Notes: generated by a model from the sequence alone, not told the origin. DNA of 64,000 bases from Thermothelomyces thermophilus ATCC 42464 (GCF_000226095.1 NC_016478.1:2842001-2906000); one strand, 5' to 3'. Numbered from the stretch's first letter, positions 23,404 to 35,793 are shown. Numbers and translations: made by a program.

Positions 23404-24497
23404 TTAAGCGATAAGGCACTTGCTCTTCTTTTTCCCGGTCTTCTTGAGGAGAGCGGCCCGTGTCGCCGTCTCGAACACCTCACGGACACCCTCGTTGGTC
23501 TTGGCCGAGCACTCGAGGTACTTGGTGGCTTTGATGTTGTTGGCAACTGCTTGACCCTGCAGCCGTGTCGTGTCAGCAACTGCTTCCCACCATGCACGAC
23601 GGCCGCAAAGGCCGCTTAGGCCGCTTCTTGATACGAGCCGATCAAGATCGTTTCGTTGCGACTTACCTGCTCGGGGGTGACGGGCTGCTGGCTGGTCTTG
23701 CGGAGCTCCTCGATGGTCTTAGGGTCGTAGCGCAGGTCCTTCTTGCAGCCGACCAGGATCTTCGGAACATCAGGGCAGAAGTGGTGTACCTCAGAGCACC
23801 ACTGATAACGAGGAGCAGCATTAGCAAATGCAACAACGGCGTGCAGGGAGGTGGCCCCGGCGAGGGGAGGACCCATGTTTTGGGATGGACAAACCTTCTC
23901 GCCGACGTTGTCAAGAGAGTCGGGGGAGTCAACGGCGAAGCAGATCAAGATGACGTGGGAATCGGGGTACGACAGGGGCCGCAGACGGTCGTAGTCCTCC
24001 TGACCAGCCGTATCCCAAAGGGCCAGCTCGACGTGCTTTCCATCGACCTCGACATCGGCGACGTAGTTCTCGAAGACGGTAGGGACGTAGACCTGCACTC
24101 CACGTTAGCTTTCTTGATAGGGAGAGGTTTGATGCGGATGTGATGCGGTGAGGAAGCAGGCTGAATAAGACAGGCGCCAGACGCTCAAGATAACCGGGTG
24201 TTTCGAGGCGGTCTGCGACGGCGAAACAGCCCCAAACCACCGCGGTTCTCACCCAGACCGCGGGAAAGCAAGGGATGGAGAGAAACTCACCTCTGGGAAG
24301 GTACCCTTGGAGAAGACACTGGTATCAAAGCATGTCAGGACTGGAGAGGAAACGGCGGGCAACCATGCCGGCCGCCCTGGCTGGGCCGCCCACGGTTGGT
24401 CTGGGGGACTAGGCGAAAGTACTCACATCAGCAAGCAGGTCTTGCCGCAGGCACCGTCGCCGACGATGACCAGCTTTCTGCGGAGCTCAGCAGTCAT
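23404..24497 (-). CDS. rho1: Rho1 GTPase, 194 aa, five exons
   Basis: Exons on the minus strand are 24497-24427, 24318-24291 (only 28 nt), 24092-23895, 23801-23667 and 23556-23404; all phases agree. The product starts [20 protein letters not shown] (P-loop GDGACGKT). It has effector region [18 protein letters not shown], switch [29 protein letters not shown] (T/N-KxD class), and ECSAK. It ends in a polybasic stretch and CAAX box KKKSKCLIA. Rho1 activates glucan synthase and Pkc1 for cell-wall integrity and polarised growth, anchored to the membrane by prenylation. The third donor is GTTTGT, unusual but phase-correct. The terminal Ala is atypical for a geranylgeranylated Rho protein. Confidence 0.96.
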
Positions 24498-26673
24498 GGT
24501 TGCTGGTGGGCGAGAGTAGCGTGACGGATGGATGGAGGCAGGAGAACGGGCGGGTTTGATGATGCAGCAGCAGGATGGGCTGCAGGCCTGGCGCAGGAAC
24601 TGGGAAAAAGCCGAATGCGAAGATCAAGACACGACGGGCGGTCGCGGGTCGCAGATGAGTGAGGGAGTGCGGCAGGCGATGCCCTCTGTAACAGTAGCCA
24701 CCGGTTCGTCGATGCAGCGAATGCAAGAAGAGATGGAAAGGGTTGAAAAGTGGAGGAAGTGCTCAGGAGCGGTCGCTGCAATTGATGGCAAGAGAAAGGG
24801 CGACTGGGCCCGGTGCACTGGGGGAATGGCCGAGAAGAACGGGGGAGAGAGTGGGCTGCCGCCTGAAATGGGGCGCTCTGAGTGGCCAGAACTTTGCAGG
24901 CGTGCTGTTCGCTTGGCCTGAGCCGATACGTAGTGTGAGTGACAGCGGGCGTTAGTGAAGCGTGCCAGGTGTCCGCCTCTTTGTTTTTCTTTCCCAAACC
25001 TACAATGACGACGGACGAGCTATGGCGCACGCAAAACTAATTAAATGAGAAAGAGACGAACCTCGAGAATGTGCCCTGAATTGCTGTTGAAATGGACCCT
25101 GAAGCAGAATGTCTCTTTGATTCATGCCCTTATGGGAGCTATGAGCTGGCTGGAAATCAAGCAGTCGTCATCAGATGGCTGCGTGGTCTGAACCGGGGAC
25201 AGGCCAGTCAGTTTTCTGTTGATGCTTGTCGATCGGGGGCGCAGGAAGGCTGGCTGGGGCTAGCAAACTCGGCAGCAAACTGGGTGGAAACCCCTGAAGC
25301 GTTGCGGAGCGCGTCAGGTCGACACTTGACCGGTGTACTCCGTACCTCCGTACAGAGAGTGTTTGAACCATTCTCGCCAGTCCTGCCCGTGCCCTAGAAA
25401 GAGTAGAATTTGACTGTTTTTTATGACACGTGAGAAGGAATTCTGATGACCTTCAGCTTCGAGATTTTGCACTCCTGCTTGCTTGCCGAGGCTCTGGATT
25501 GCTGGTTGCTCCATGCTTACGGAGTAGGTACGGGTGCAGCGAACATAATGTATGTACAAGTAACTACGTACACAGATTCGTGCAGATACCTACGTTGACC
25601 AGCATGCCAGGATCACTGGCTTCCGCGGATTGATCAGGTACAGGGCAGGTACTCTGGTCGCAGACGGTACACTGCTTCAGCTGTGCACTTCGATACATGG
25701 CTCGGTCAGCGGATGCACCTTTCGAGAGACAAGCTCGGAGTTCAGACGCGAACCGCACGACTCTGCAACATCCGCAGTCGTTGTTATTGGGGGGCACACG
25801 GGCGGCACGGTGATGGGGCTGCGGTGAGTGGCTCGGCCGCAAGTGGGCCACAAAGTCCTACTGGGAGACAGAGGCCATAGGACTTGCTTGACCGCCCTTG
25901 GGATGATGCAGGACACCAGAGCCGCAACTGCGCAATCCGATAAAACAAAGAATGCGCCGTGGCAACCCGTCGTGGCGGGCCAGCCTCAAATCGAAGGCAC
26001 ACGATCACGATCATTCGACGCAGGAGGGTGGAGGTTTGAGTAGCCATCTACAGTGCACTTCTCTCGCATTCGCTTTTTTTGCATAGGGCTACTCTTCTCG
26101 AGCTGCCCGGTCGTTGTACCTCGCCCGGGCAGAGAAGCAATCCACACATAATCATGTATGGATTACTCTGTGCAGAAGTGCATTACCCGAAGTATGTAAG
26201 TACCTTATGTAGGGAGTATGTAGTAGTACAGTGCGTACCTCAGGTATTCGTAGTTATGGGCATATCCAAGTATGCCCGTTGCCACAAGTGAGCGCTGAGG
26301 CATTGATGCAAAGGCCGGCCGGGGTGCATTGAATCGCTCGACGTGCATGCATGCACGCACGAGTTTGGCAGGCAGATGTGGGTCAAGCCGTGCCCGGCCG
26401 CTGCCAGCTGCCAGTCGCACAAAACGCAAAGCACCCCTGGTCCCCCTGGTCAAGGCGGTGAAGTGTGGATCCAACGGGTGCTCGGGACGCTTGCAACTTT
26501 TCAAGATCGCGACCATCTTCGAGACAAACCATCCCGGAGCCCCGCGGACTGCTCCCCCCCCCCTCCTCTTTCCTCGACAAGATACGGACGCGACGGCGCT
26601 CCCCAGTCGATCCCTCTCCGCTGGGTAACCCGATTGACCCAAGTGCGGCCTTATCCCACCGCTCGCCAGCGCC
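24498..26673. other. Divergent intergenic region rho1 / mrpl40, 2.2 kb
   Basis: This is likely long 5' regulatory or leader sequence of rho1. I see no supported gene. Copies of GTACTCCGTAC at 25335-25345 and TACGGAGTA at 25518-25526 lie here. Confidence 0.5.
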
Positions 26674-27950
26674 ATGGACAAGATTCTTCGCCGTGTGCGC
26701 ATGGCCGAGCGCCAGGTTGCGCGGAGAACCGAGGTTATGCAACGCAAGTTGAACGGCTTGAAGAAGGATACGTACATGAGGGAACTTAAGGCTCTAAGAA
26801 AAGAAGCCGGCCTTGAACTCAACCAGGCCATCAAGAACCGCCATCAGGATCTCGAGCTTGGGCCCCTCCGCCCGAACCGCGACGTGAGCAATTTGACAGA
26901 CGATTTCCAAAACTACTGGGGTAGTATCTCGCCCGATCGAGCCCTCCTTCAGCACGAAATTCCAGACGAGCAGAAAGCGGCCCGCTCCGCCTGGGCCGGT
27001 GGCCCAACGTATCTATGTCTCGCTGTGGGAGACAGGGTGGTCGTTACCGAGGGCGAATACAAGGGCCGAATAGCCAAGATTGTCAACATCAACAAGGCCT
27101 CCATGACCGTCGAGCTCGATGGCAACGTCGGCATTGTAAGCTTCGCCGTCCCGCGCCCGTGGCCGTTCCCCCCCCTCCCCCGTTGCCCCATGCTCACATC
27201 TACGGGTAACAGACGAACGTCAAGGTTCCGTCCTTCCTGGTAAAACACGGGTCACCGCGCGTCCAGCAGATGAAGCAGTTCTTCCCCATCTCCTCCGTCC
27301 GGCTTGTCCATCCGCTGCCAGATCCCGCGACCGGCACGGTCCGCGATGTCATCATCCGCGAGCTCAAGCCCATCCGGATAACGCACGATCGGCCGACGCG
27401 CAAGGTCTTTTTCTCGCGGCTGGTGCCCGGCCTGAACGTGCAGATCCCCTGGCCCAAGACGCCGCCCAAGGTCAAGGAGGAGTATCCGGGCGACACCCTG
27501 CGCCTCGACGTCGAGGAGCGCACCTTCGTGCCGACCCTGCTGCGCCCTCCCATGCCCGAGACCGTCATCGACGAGCTGCGCAACAAGTACTCCAAGTTCC
27601 GCACCCGCCACACGCCCGAGTACATTGCCAAGGTCGAGGCGCTCGAGGCCGAGAAGAAGGCCCGCCGCAAGGGCGCCCGGGCAGAGGAAATGCTGCTGCC
27701 GGTGCAAGAATACAACCGCAAGATGCGCGAGCTGCGCCGCCAGCGCGGCAAGCCCGTGCTCACGGAGGAGATGCTTGAGAAGATTGGCGAGGTCATCGCC
27801 AAGAACAAACTGCTCAGGTCGCAGGGCGCCCTTCCCGCGCCGACGGCCCAGGCAGCAGAAGAGGTGGACAAGGTGCAGAAGGCGGTCGAGCAGCTGTCTC
27901 TCGGCGGAGATGCTCAGACGACAACGGGCGGGGAACAACCTAAGGCATGA
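26674..27950 (+). CDS. mrpl40: Mitochondrial large-subunit ribosomal protein uL24m (Mrpl40-like), 399 aa
   Basis: Exons are 26674-27135 and 27213-27950, phase 0, with donor GTAAGC and acceptor AACAG. A KOW motif is clear at about residues 118-153: VGDRVVVTEGEYKGRIAKI followed by VNINKASMTVELDGNV. Downstream are the mitochondrial L24 extension ITHDRPTRKVFFSRLVPGLN and the long C-terminal helical, basic segment. The N-terminus MDKILRRVRMAERQVARR is basic and amphipathic, fitting mitochondrial import. uL24m binds 23S-type rRNA early in 54S assembly. The C-terminus is acidic, Gln-rich and probably disordered. Divergent to rho1. Confidence 0.9.
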
Positions 27951-29998
27951 TAATCGTGATGGCCAAGACTCCTCTATCCGGGCCCACTTGTTGGGATTTG
28001 ATACTGGACTATGCCTTGCGGGAATGCAGAGTAGTCTCTTGGGGAATGGGGTACACTGTAACATAGGGCCGTCAACAGCGGCAAATCATGCTCCCTATTC
28101 CGTGTAACGATAGTTGTGGCTATTAGAGCTTTTACTATACGGATTATACCTATCAGAGGTATGTACTTGTCGCCTACGCGTGTACTAGTATGGGTGATAT
28201 CTTTTTTAGCCCCAGTCAAGGCTTCCCCGAGAAACCGACCTACATGCGCAGTAACCATTGGAAATGAAGCGGCCGTTCTTCCTCTTCATCTCATTGGACT
28301 CGCAATGGGACAAGGTCAACCGGTAGCGAACCGAAGCCAGGCTTCTGCACGCGTCAAGGTGCACTGCCACGCGCAACCCTTTCCCTTCTGTGGCACCAAG
28401 AGATTCCAAAGGGGAAAAAAATATGAAAACCCAAAATTTATTCACCGAGGCGAAGGACCTACATACTTACATAGTAAGACGCGTCAGGCAATGGGCACTT
28501 CTTGAACTGCGCACAAATAGGGCACCTACACTTTTACGAACACGTAATCGTATGTCATGTAACTCTCGACCTACCCTTTATTTACTATTGGGCCTAGCCA
28601 AAAGTTCGGGCGAAGGGGGAAGGGCGAGGCAGAGGCGAGGCGAGCCTGCGTGAAAGCCACCGAGCAAAATGCCGGTGGCATCTTCGGTCATCTGCCTGCT
28701 TGCGTGACCCCCAGATAGGGCGGCTTCGTATTCGAGGGAAGTCAAGGTCTTGATTCGGCCCTTGTATGTCCTCGTCGTTCCATTCGTGTGGGACGGACGC
28801 GTCCCGTCTTCCCCTCGCTGGTTCGTTTCGCCACGGACAAGGCAGAATGGTGACTTTGTACATGTCCACTTTTTGTGTTTGCAACGCCCGCCTTATCCTC
28901 TCTTTTCGCCCCCGAAGCGGTGAACTTGGAGGGAGTGGTTCGTCTGTTCCGCCTCCGAGAATCACTGATGGTGCGGTTTTTTATGCTTCCATGCTTTTTC
29001 CTCGGTCACAAACCATTGCCAGCGAGCATACAACGTATGAGCAACTGTTCGGCGGTGATTACCGAGAGTGTCCAACTTATCACCAGAATTTCGAAATGGA
29101 CTTAGAGCTCCATCAACAACCGACTGGAGAAGAGCACGGCAACAATCTGATTCTTATCAGTCTGAAAACCATGTCATGAGCATCATAAGCTAACCAGCCT
29201 GCGCCAGATGCGAGCTAAACGGCCCTGTCCGTGCTCAGGCGCCCTCCTGCCAACTGAGATTCGGGAAGCTCAAGAGAAACTGGGTGATCCAAAATGAGAC
29301 TGACCAAACCAACGTAGAGCCATTGTTTCAAGCCTTGTGTCTCTGCTTACCGTCCTGATAATTGCCAGGCATCGTTGTGTTTGCTGTCGTCCAAGAACTC
29401 TGGATGTCGTCAAGACATCGGGACCTTCACCGACAAACCAAAGAGATTATAGAGTTCGCAATCATTGAAACGAATCCCCGCCCTCGACATTGCAAGAGAA
29501 TCGGCCGGCTTCAGGTAAACCGGAGGAGAAAAGCTAGCATTGTCAAAATGGAAGTTCCAGTCAGCAGTTCCCTCGGGTTTTCTTCGTCAGCTTCATCGCT
29601 GTGACGCACCGCTATCCGAGGCGGTATAGAGAGGGAGAGACAACAAAATGGGATCGGTGGAGAATCCAGAAAAGACACGGAATATTCGGCAACGCCATCG
29701 GAAACAACTCCAAGCAGTGGGTAAGAAAAGGTTCCGGTCTTTGATGACGACGACGGCCTCGACAAGACGGACAGTCTTTGTCTCGGTCAGGCTCGGCCGG
29801 GCCTGCATCGGGGGTCCGGAGTCTGGGTCTCGGGTCGGTGGGGCGACGGCTGGGCTCGAGCTCCCGGTAGAAAACCACCCGAGACGCGTTATCACAAGCG
29901 CGTCATAATTCAAGGAGCACCAACCCACTCCTACAACGGAAATTGGGGATCGACCTGGCCGCGCAATGATGGTTTGGCGCATTCGCGCAATTACCAGA
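27951..29998. other. Convergent intergenic region, 2.0 kb
   Basis: Both flanking genes end here. Short ORFs are present but lack splice support or recognisable sequence. I see no gene. Confidence 0.5.
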
Positions 29999-30925
29999 TC
30001 AGGTGTGTTGTTCCAACGGTTTGTTCGTTTCCATCACCCATCGTCTGCGGTCCGAAGCCTGTCTCTCTCTTCGTCTACGACGCTCTTCCTTGTCGAGGTC
30101 GTGGAACTGCACCCTAGCCCTTTGGCCAAGTGGCTGACGCGATGATGGCGGCGATGATGGCGGCGAGCTTGAATGGTCACCTGGCAAGCGGAACGCAGGC
30201 GGTAGCTCGCTGTAGGACATGGCCTGCCTGTACCTTGATTCACCCAGGAGACCATTCTGGTACAGGTGTCGGACGAGATGGAAGTCGGGCCGCATGGACT
30301 CGCTCGTGAGACGGTGGTCGCCGAGGATGTGCTCCCTTATATGCTGCATGCGTTCCACGAAATTGGCGAAGGCTTCGTTGGGGCGCCCGGCGACGAATGG
30401 GACATGATCACAAAACCAGCACACGAGTTGCTTGGGGAACTTGTTTTTCAGATGGTCGACATGGTGTTCAATCCACCCTGCCTCGTCATCGAGACGAAAG
30501 GTCGCAGCGCAGCCCAAGAGCTCGCCAAACTCGCACCAGAGGGTCTGGCCAGGGGTTGCGGTGCTGAGAGCCTGAGTCTGGAATGGCGGAAGACCGACGA
30601 CCGATGGCGGGAAGCGGGGGCTGTCATTGGGCGTGGTGATGCCTGTCGTCTCGCTTCCTCGGCTGGCATTGCTGGAGAGGGAGCGGGAAATGGTGGTGTA
30701 CGTCTCTGACGTTACAGTCGAGGTGGTCGTGCCTTCAGACAGGGTGTCGTCGTCCTGAGAACGATCGGAACTGCCTAGGACATCGGCGGCCGTCGCTGTC
30801 GGGGCCCATCGGGGGTCATCGCCGTGGTGCAAGTGTGGCAGCTGTTCGGAACCAGGCGCTGAATTTCTGTGCTGCTCGATGAAGTTATGAATTGCTTGGG
30901 CGCCGACGTTGCCGTAGGATGCCAT
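29999..30925 (-). CDS. C2H2-like zinc-binding protein of unknown function, 308 aa
   Basis: A single exon starts at ATG 30925. Residues 1-125 are Ser/Thr-rich and disordered. A possible zinc-binding region follows. It first shows LWCEFGELLGC with HHVDH downstream, and then CWFCDHVPF with the later QHIREHI, which together resemble two degenerate C2H2 modules (C-x7-C...H-x3-H and C-x2-C...H-x3-H). The tail is Pro/Ser-rich then strongly basic and Arg-rich (EERRRRRERQASDRRRW). This layout is seen in fungal conserved proteins of unknown role; I infer a nuclear or nucleic-acid-related function weakly, from the basic tail and Cys/His pattern. Confidence 0.75.
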   Translation of the reverse strand: MASYGNVGAQAIHNFIEQHRNSAPGSEQLPHLHHGDDPRWAPTATAADVLGSSDRSQDDDTLSEGTTTSTVTSETYTTISRSLSSNASRGSETTGITTPNDSPRFPPSVVGLPPFQTQALSTATPGQTLWCEFGELLGCAATFRLDDEAGWIEHHVDHLKNKFPKQLVCWFCDHVPFVAGRPNEAFANFVERMQHIREHILGDHRLTSESMRPDFHLVRHLYQNGLLGESRYRQAMSYSELPPAFRLPGDHSSSPPSSPPSSRQPLGQRARVQFHDLDKEERRRRRERQASDRRRWVMETNKPLEQHT

Positions 30926-33269
30926 GACGGTGGCACAGCGGACAGGCGGCCGGCTGATCAGGACAGATGCACCTGGTGCTGTTAGGAAGGCTGTGATTTT
31001 GAAGGTGGGGAGGTGAGCCGGGCTGATTGGTGTTCGAACTTGCTAATACCACTCAGAGCAGATTGCGCTCAGAAACTCGCCGAGAATGACAAGCACTGGC
31101 TCGACGATAGGTGCGGCCCGCCAAAGAAGATAAGGTTTTTGAGGGAGTGCGAGTCGCAATTCTGTGGCTTGCTTCAACACCTCCGCTGACTTTCCTATCG
31201 CAGGTTGACCGGCGTCAATCGCTCGCTGCCCAGGACGAGACGCGGTCGGTTTGGGAAACGTGGACAGCACACGCCGGAGTAGTGCCGAGGTTTGCGACAG
31301 AACTTGGGATCAGAGGGGCTTTGAGAATTAGAGAATGCCAGTGGTGTTCTACGAGGCTCTTGTGCTGGGCGGGGTCGATATTATAAAGTGCTCGCCTTGG
31401 GCCTGTACCACTGCCAGGTAAGTCGTTGTTTCCCATTTCTGGTCCCCAGGATTGCTCTTTACGTCTTCCCGCGGGCCGGTGTTATAAACCACATGGGCCC
31501 GCGCGATCTGCACGTCCCGTCCCGTCAGCACGCTAAGGTGCGTCACCTACACACTAGCAACCGGGCAGGCACTTTGATCCGGGGATGCGTTTCGAGGGTA
31601 CCCAGCATTTGGGGTCTCGGGATGTAGCGGGAGTGGGGGCAAGCCTCCAATGCCAACCCCTCAGGTCCGAATCAACTGTATGCAAGCAAGTGCTACCGCG
31701 GAAAGAAGCACCCAGATTCTTACCCAAAATCTCATCGATGCATACCGGCTTGCCTGTCCCACGGCGGCGCTTCACGCGCTTCGCGTTCCCTCAAATCGAG
31801 TATCACCGGGACCGGTTTGCTCTGCTCCTACCCTGCGAAGTCCTCATGAAAGAACGTTTCCCGCAGATGCGAGAAATCGAGTCAAGGTCCGACAGGCCGT
31901 GAGTGCACCCATTGCGCAGAGCCTATCAACTGGTGACACGCCTCGAGAGGTTCGCAATCACTATGATGTTCCGAAGTCGTCCAGAGTTGAAACCGGGAGT
32001 CTGAATGCACACCACCGTCTCCTCTCCGCACTCCCGCAGAACGCACGTGGGGTGTCTCAATGTGCGAGCAAGGTGCCAGTAGGGCACAATTTCCCAAGCA
32101 CACGGCTCCCACAGCGGAAATGGCTCGTGCCGGGCCCCGATTCACCTCCCTTACGCAATCCAGAGGACACAGTTTCCGCAACCAACAGCGCCGGTCACCG
32201 GATTTGTTGGCTTGGCAACATCTTTTATTCCACTGGTTGTTGGAGGCTGGTCAATTCCGTCATGCAGCACAAGAGCGGGTAACCGCTGGGTGAAGCAAGC
32301 GTTGCGAGATGTGGTTCTCGTTCGAGTAGCCTAGGTACCTACATTGACATGTTATGTCTACAGCTTCAGTAGAATAGGCTCAAGCAGAAGAACGCAGTCC
32401 ATAGACGAAAGTTTCGCCGCCGCATGCAGAATGCTCGCATCTTCTCACCCAAGGAGGATCTATAGGGCAATGCAGTGATCGGTAGGGCAAAAGGCCAAGG
32501 CCGAGTCATGGCCGACTCACGGCCGAGTGATGGGGGGAAATGGCTTTTTGAAGGTTGGCGAGGCTATCTGTAGGCTTATGCAAAGCAAAGACGCCGTGCT
32601 GAGTCCACGCGGACGCCGGTCTCGAGCTGTGCTTCGGGGGCTGCTTATGTCGTGGCTCGAGAACAATGGTCACTCTCCAAACTGGAGGGTTGGAGCGCTC
32701 CCTCCTCAAATATGATCGATTGGCCATAGTACGATCCAAGCCCGAATCTCCTCCATCCATGCTCGGACGAGCCGGAAGCACTACGCATCCGCTATGGTTC
32801 GCGAATGCAGCTCTATAATAACGAGTGCATAGATTGGACCCAACGAAGGAGCTCTGTCAGGCCAATTATTTCCCGTCCTTTCTGCTCCGAGTCTCATCGG
32901 AACCACCCCGCTTCCTCTTGGCGTAGCCGCCAGATCCTGTATCTTGCCAATAGACGGGCGGTCGGCGCTAGGCGGTTGACTGCCGTACAGTTGAAGCAAT
33001 TCAGTTCCTCGACGGCCCATCTGCCATCTATCGATTGAAAAGATGGGGTTGATTATGGGCCATAGAGACCGACGTGAACTTGGGATGACTGACCGGCAGT
33101 CTCATCGGAGCCCCTGGAGTGAGCCAGGAGCAGTCGATAAGTTCAAAATCTGGCCTGAAGCAACCCATTCCCGGGGCATATGCCTTCGGCTGACAGGGAT
33201 CGAACCCGAATTTTAGCTTCTCCGTGCCCTAGTAACCTAGCATGAGCGATCCAGACCAAGGCGTCTGTC
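30926..33269. other. Intergenic, 2.3 kb
   Basis: I see no supported protein gene. A minus-strand B-box-like GGTTCGATCCC (33196-33206) and a D-arm-like segment lie at its right end but do not fold as a complete tRNA. A palindromic CTAGGTACCTA lies at 32331-32341. Confidence 0.5.
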
Positions 33270-34702
33270 TCACTCTGGACTGCAGAGAACCTTTGCCTTG
33301 CAAATGACATTCCGGTACTGCAGATGTCCGCCGCTCTGATCGCCCCGCTTGACAATTCCTGGAAATGTGACGCAACAGATCTCTCTGTCCATCAGGCTTT
33401 CTTCGTCTTCGCCCCCGATATCTTCCATGGTCTCGGGATCGAACATGATACGCTGGTGGGGAAGGATCTCGGGCATCTCGATCCTGAAGACCGCCTTCTG
33501 CACGGCCAGCAGCCGCGACAGCTCGATGGCGCTGTTGACCAGTGCCTGTAAGCCCTGATTTCTGGATTCTGTCGAATTCGTGCTCGTTATCGAGTCCAGA
33601 AGTTTGTTGACCCTGGACACGACTGCTTCAACAACCGCCGACGTTTCGGTCTGTAGTTTCTGCGTGGCATCTCTCTTGAGCATGGTCAGAGTGAAAGAGC
33701 GCCATTGATTGATGGATTCGGGCGACGAAACTGTGTGATGGTGAGCACCTTGTCTCCATTCCGGGCCCCCCCGAGGGGGGGGGGGGGGGGGAGGGATCGA
33801 TCATACCTGAAGAGAGAAACGCCTCCACCTGCTTGATCTGCCCGGCCGCCTCGCCCGGGAGACCAACAAAGTACGCGTCAAACACGAGTTCCACAAGCAA
33901 CCGCGACACGATCGACTGAAGCAAATGGATTTTCGAGGCCGAGGCTAGCTCTTCGTACATGGGCACCAAACGCGACAGTTCCGATATGGAATCCTCATCC
34001 GCACTAGAGAGGTCTGCTGCCGTCAGTCGCCTTCCGCCCGCCCCTGACATCGGGGGACTGCGGCACTCACCGATCTTTGCCCGCCTAAAGTTTACCAGGA
34101 CCCAGTTCTGCAACCCGTTTCCCAGCTTGGCCATACCCTCTCCGAATACCTCGTCACTCGTCTGCGCCTCGACGTCCGCCCTGGTGCTGTGGCTAACCCA
34201 TTCCTTGAGCCCCCTGACTTGGGCCCTGAGCTCGGCCACCTCGTCTTCCTTTTTACCCAGCATGTCCCTTGCCCGTTCCCACGCCGCCCTGACCTCCCTC
34301 AGTTCGCCCTCTTTGGCCAACATTGCCATCTCCATGCCCCTCACCGTGTCCCGGTCTCGGTCGTGCTCACTCTCCGCATCGTCGTCCCCGTCATCCTTCC
34401 CAGACGCAGCGTACTCGTCTTGACCTCTCCCACCGCCGTCTCGGCCCGACTTTTGCTGCCCCCGCCCCCGCCGCCGCTGCTGCTGCTGCTGCAAGCTCAG
34501 CACGCCCTCAAGCGTCTTTTCCAGCGCGGCGTATTTGCTCTGCCAAAAGGCGGCCGTCGCGCTCTCGGCGCCGCTGAGCTTATCCAACTCCCGGTGGAAC
34601 TCGGACTCCATGAGGGCCAGCTCGCGCTCGAGCGACGCGATGCGCGCGTCCTTCTCGCGGAGGGCCGTCTCCATGTCGCCCACTGAGGCTGCTGATGATG
34701 AT

Positions 34703-34733
<31 letters not shown>

Positions 34734-35124
34734 GGGATGGGAAGGAAGACGATGCGGCTGGCTGGTCGAGGGGTACAGGAAGCGCCGGTGAGGGGGAGCG
34801 GTTGTGGCTGGCGGAGTTTGGGGCCAGGCGGGGGCTGTCTTTCGCTGTGTGACTGTTTTTGTCGTTGCGCGGGTGATCGGGTGTTGGGGAGGAGGTTCCG
34901 CTTAGAGCAGCTCGAGGGGGCGGGGGGATAACTGTGCTAGCTCCGGAAGTAGCGGTGAAATTGTTGCCAGTCTTGGTGCCGGCGTTGGTGTTCCTTGCGG
35001 CGGATGGTGAGGTGCGGGATGTTCGCGGAGGAGAGCGGGGGGCGCTGGCGCTGTTGCCTTGGGGCCCAGCGCCTAGAGGCGGACGGCGCTTCGTTGGCGA
35101 TGACATCTCCTTTCGCGGAGGCAT
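33270..35124 (-). CDS. Coiled-coil protein of unknown function, 573 aa, three exons
   Basis: Exons are 35124-34071, 34013-33807 and 33730-33270, joined in phase by a 57-nt intron (GTGAGT, CTGAC, CAG) and a 76-nt intron (GTATGA, ACACAG) holding a C/G homopolymer. Residues 1-145 are Pro/Ser-rich and disordered, with a serine run encoded by a TCG-type repeat (34709-34733). Residues from about 150 form a coiled coil (METALREKDARIASLERELA), interrupted by a Gln/Arg patch. The C-terminal half is globular: VLVNFRRAKIG, LVPMYEELASASKIHLLQSI, and the ending LQYRNVICKAKVLCSPE looks conserved. No catalytic motif is visible. I do not recognise the family; it could be a cytoskeletal or scaffold protein. 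Confidence 0.8.
34709..34733. repeat. (GAC)n triplet repeat within coding exon
   Basis: About eight GAC units encode a serine run on the minus strand (TCG frame). Confidence 0.85.
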
Positions 35125-35172
35125 ACTCGATACTGTAGTTATATAAACTACTGGAGTGCTGGCTTTGCTTGG

Positions 35173-35204
<32 letters not shown>

Positions 35205-35793
35205 TCTACTTGTAAGCTTCTGCCACCTAGCGGAAAGGTTCTCGGACGTGTCGGCCAAGGGAGTTGTGCGTGAGGGATTTGCAGGTTTCAAACCGCATCT
35301 TTGTTGGTTCAACCGGTGGTGACGGTGATGCGAAATCAGACGTTGCTTACCAACCCCGATGCACGTAAGAAATGCAGGCAACCTTTGGTGTTGCGGGTTG
35401 CCTGGTGGCTTAGGTGCGCACTTGCCGCCGGCTTGTCGCGGCCTGGCTCGCCTTGGTCGCCAGGCAGCTGGATGGAACTTCAGCTCCCCTCATCAGCCTT
35501 AACCCAATTTCGTGGGCAGGGGTCTTTGTGTGTTCTCAGCCAGCGCTACACTATCTGAACTGCGGGGGTGGCCCGAGCTCCCGCCGCTTATTAGTGGTCT
35601 AAGAGGCGGCCCGAGGAACTAATGTGGGTCCAGCCCATGCCCTGCCCGTCCCTGAGCGTTCCTGATGAAGATGCCTCGTTCAGGGGAAGGGCAACATTGT
35701 GACTTAGCTATGGCGAAGGTGGTGTGTACGGTATTGTAGCCAACCGAGAGGCCAGACACCCGGATGTGCTGTCCCGGTTCGTGGGACAGCACA
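35125..35793. other. Intergenic with (TA)n(TG)n microsatellite
   Basis: A TA repeat passes into TG at 35173-35204, about 50-80 bases upstream of the coiled-coil gene start. No other feature is supported. Confidence 0.65.
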
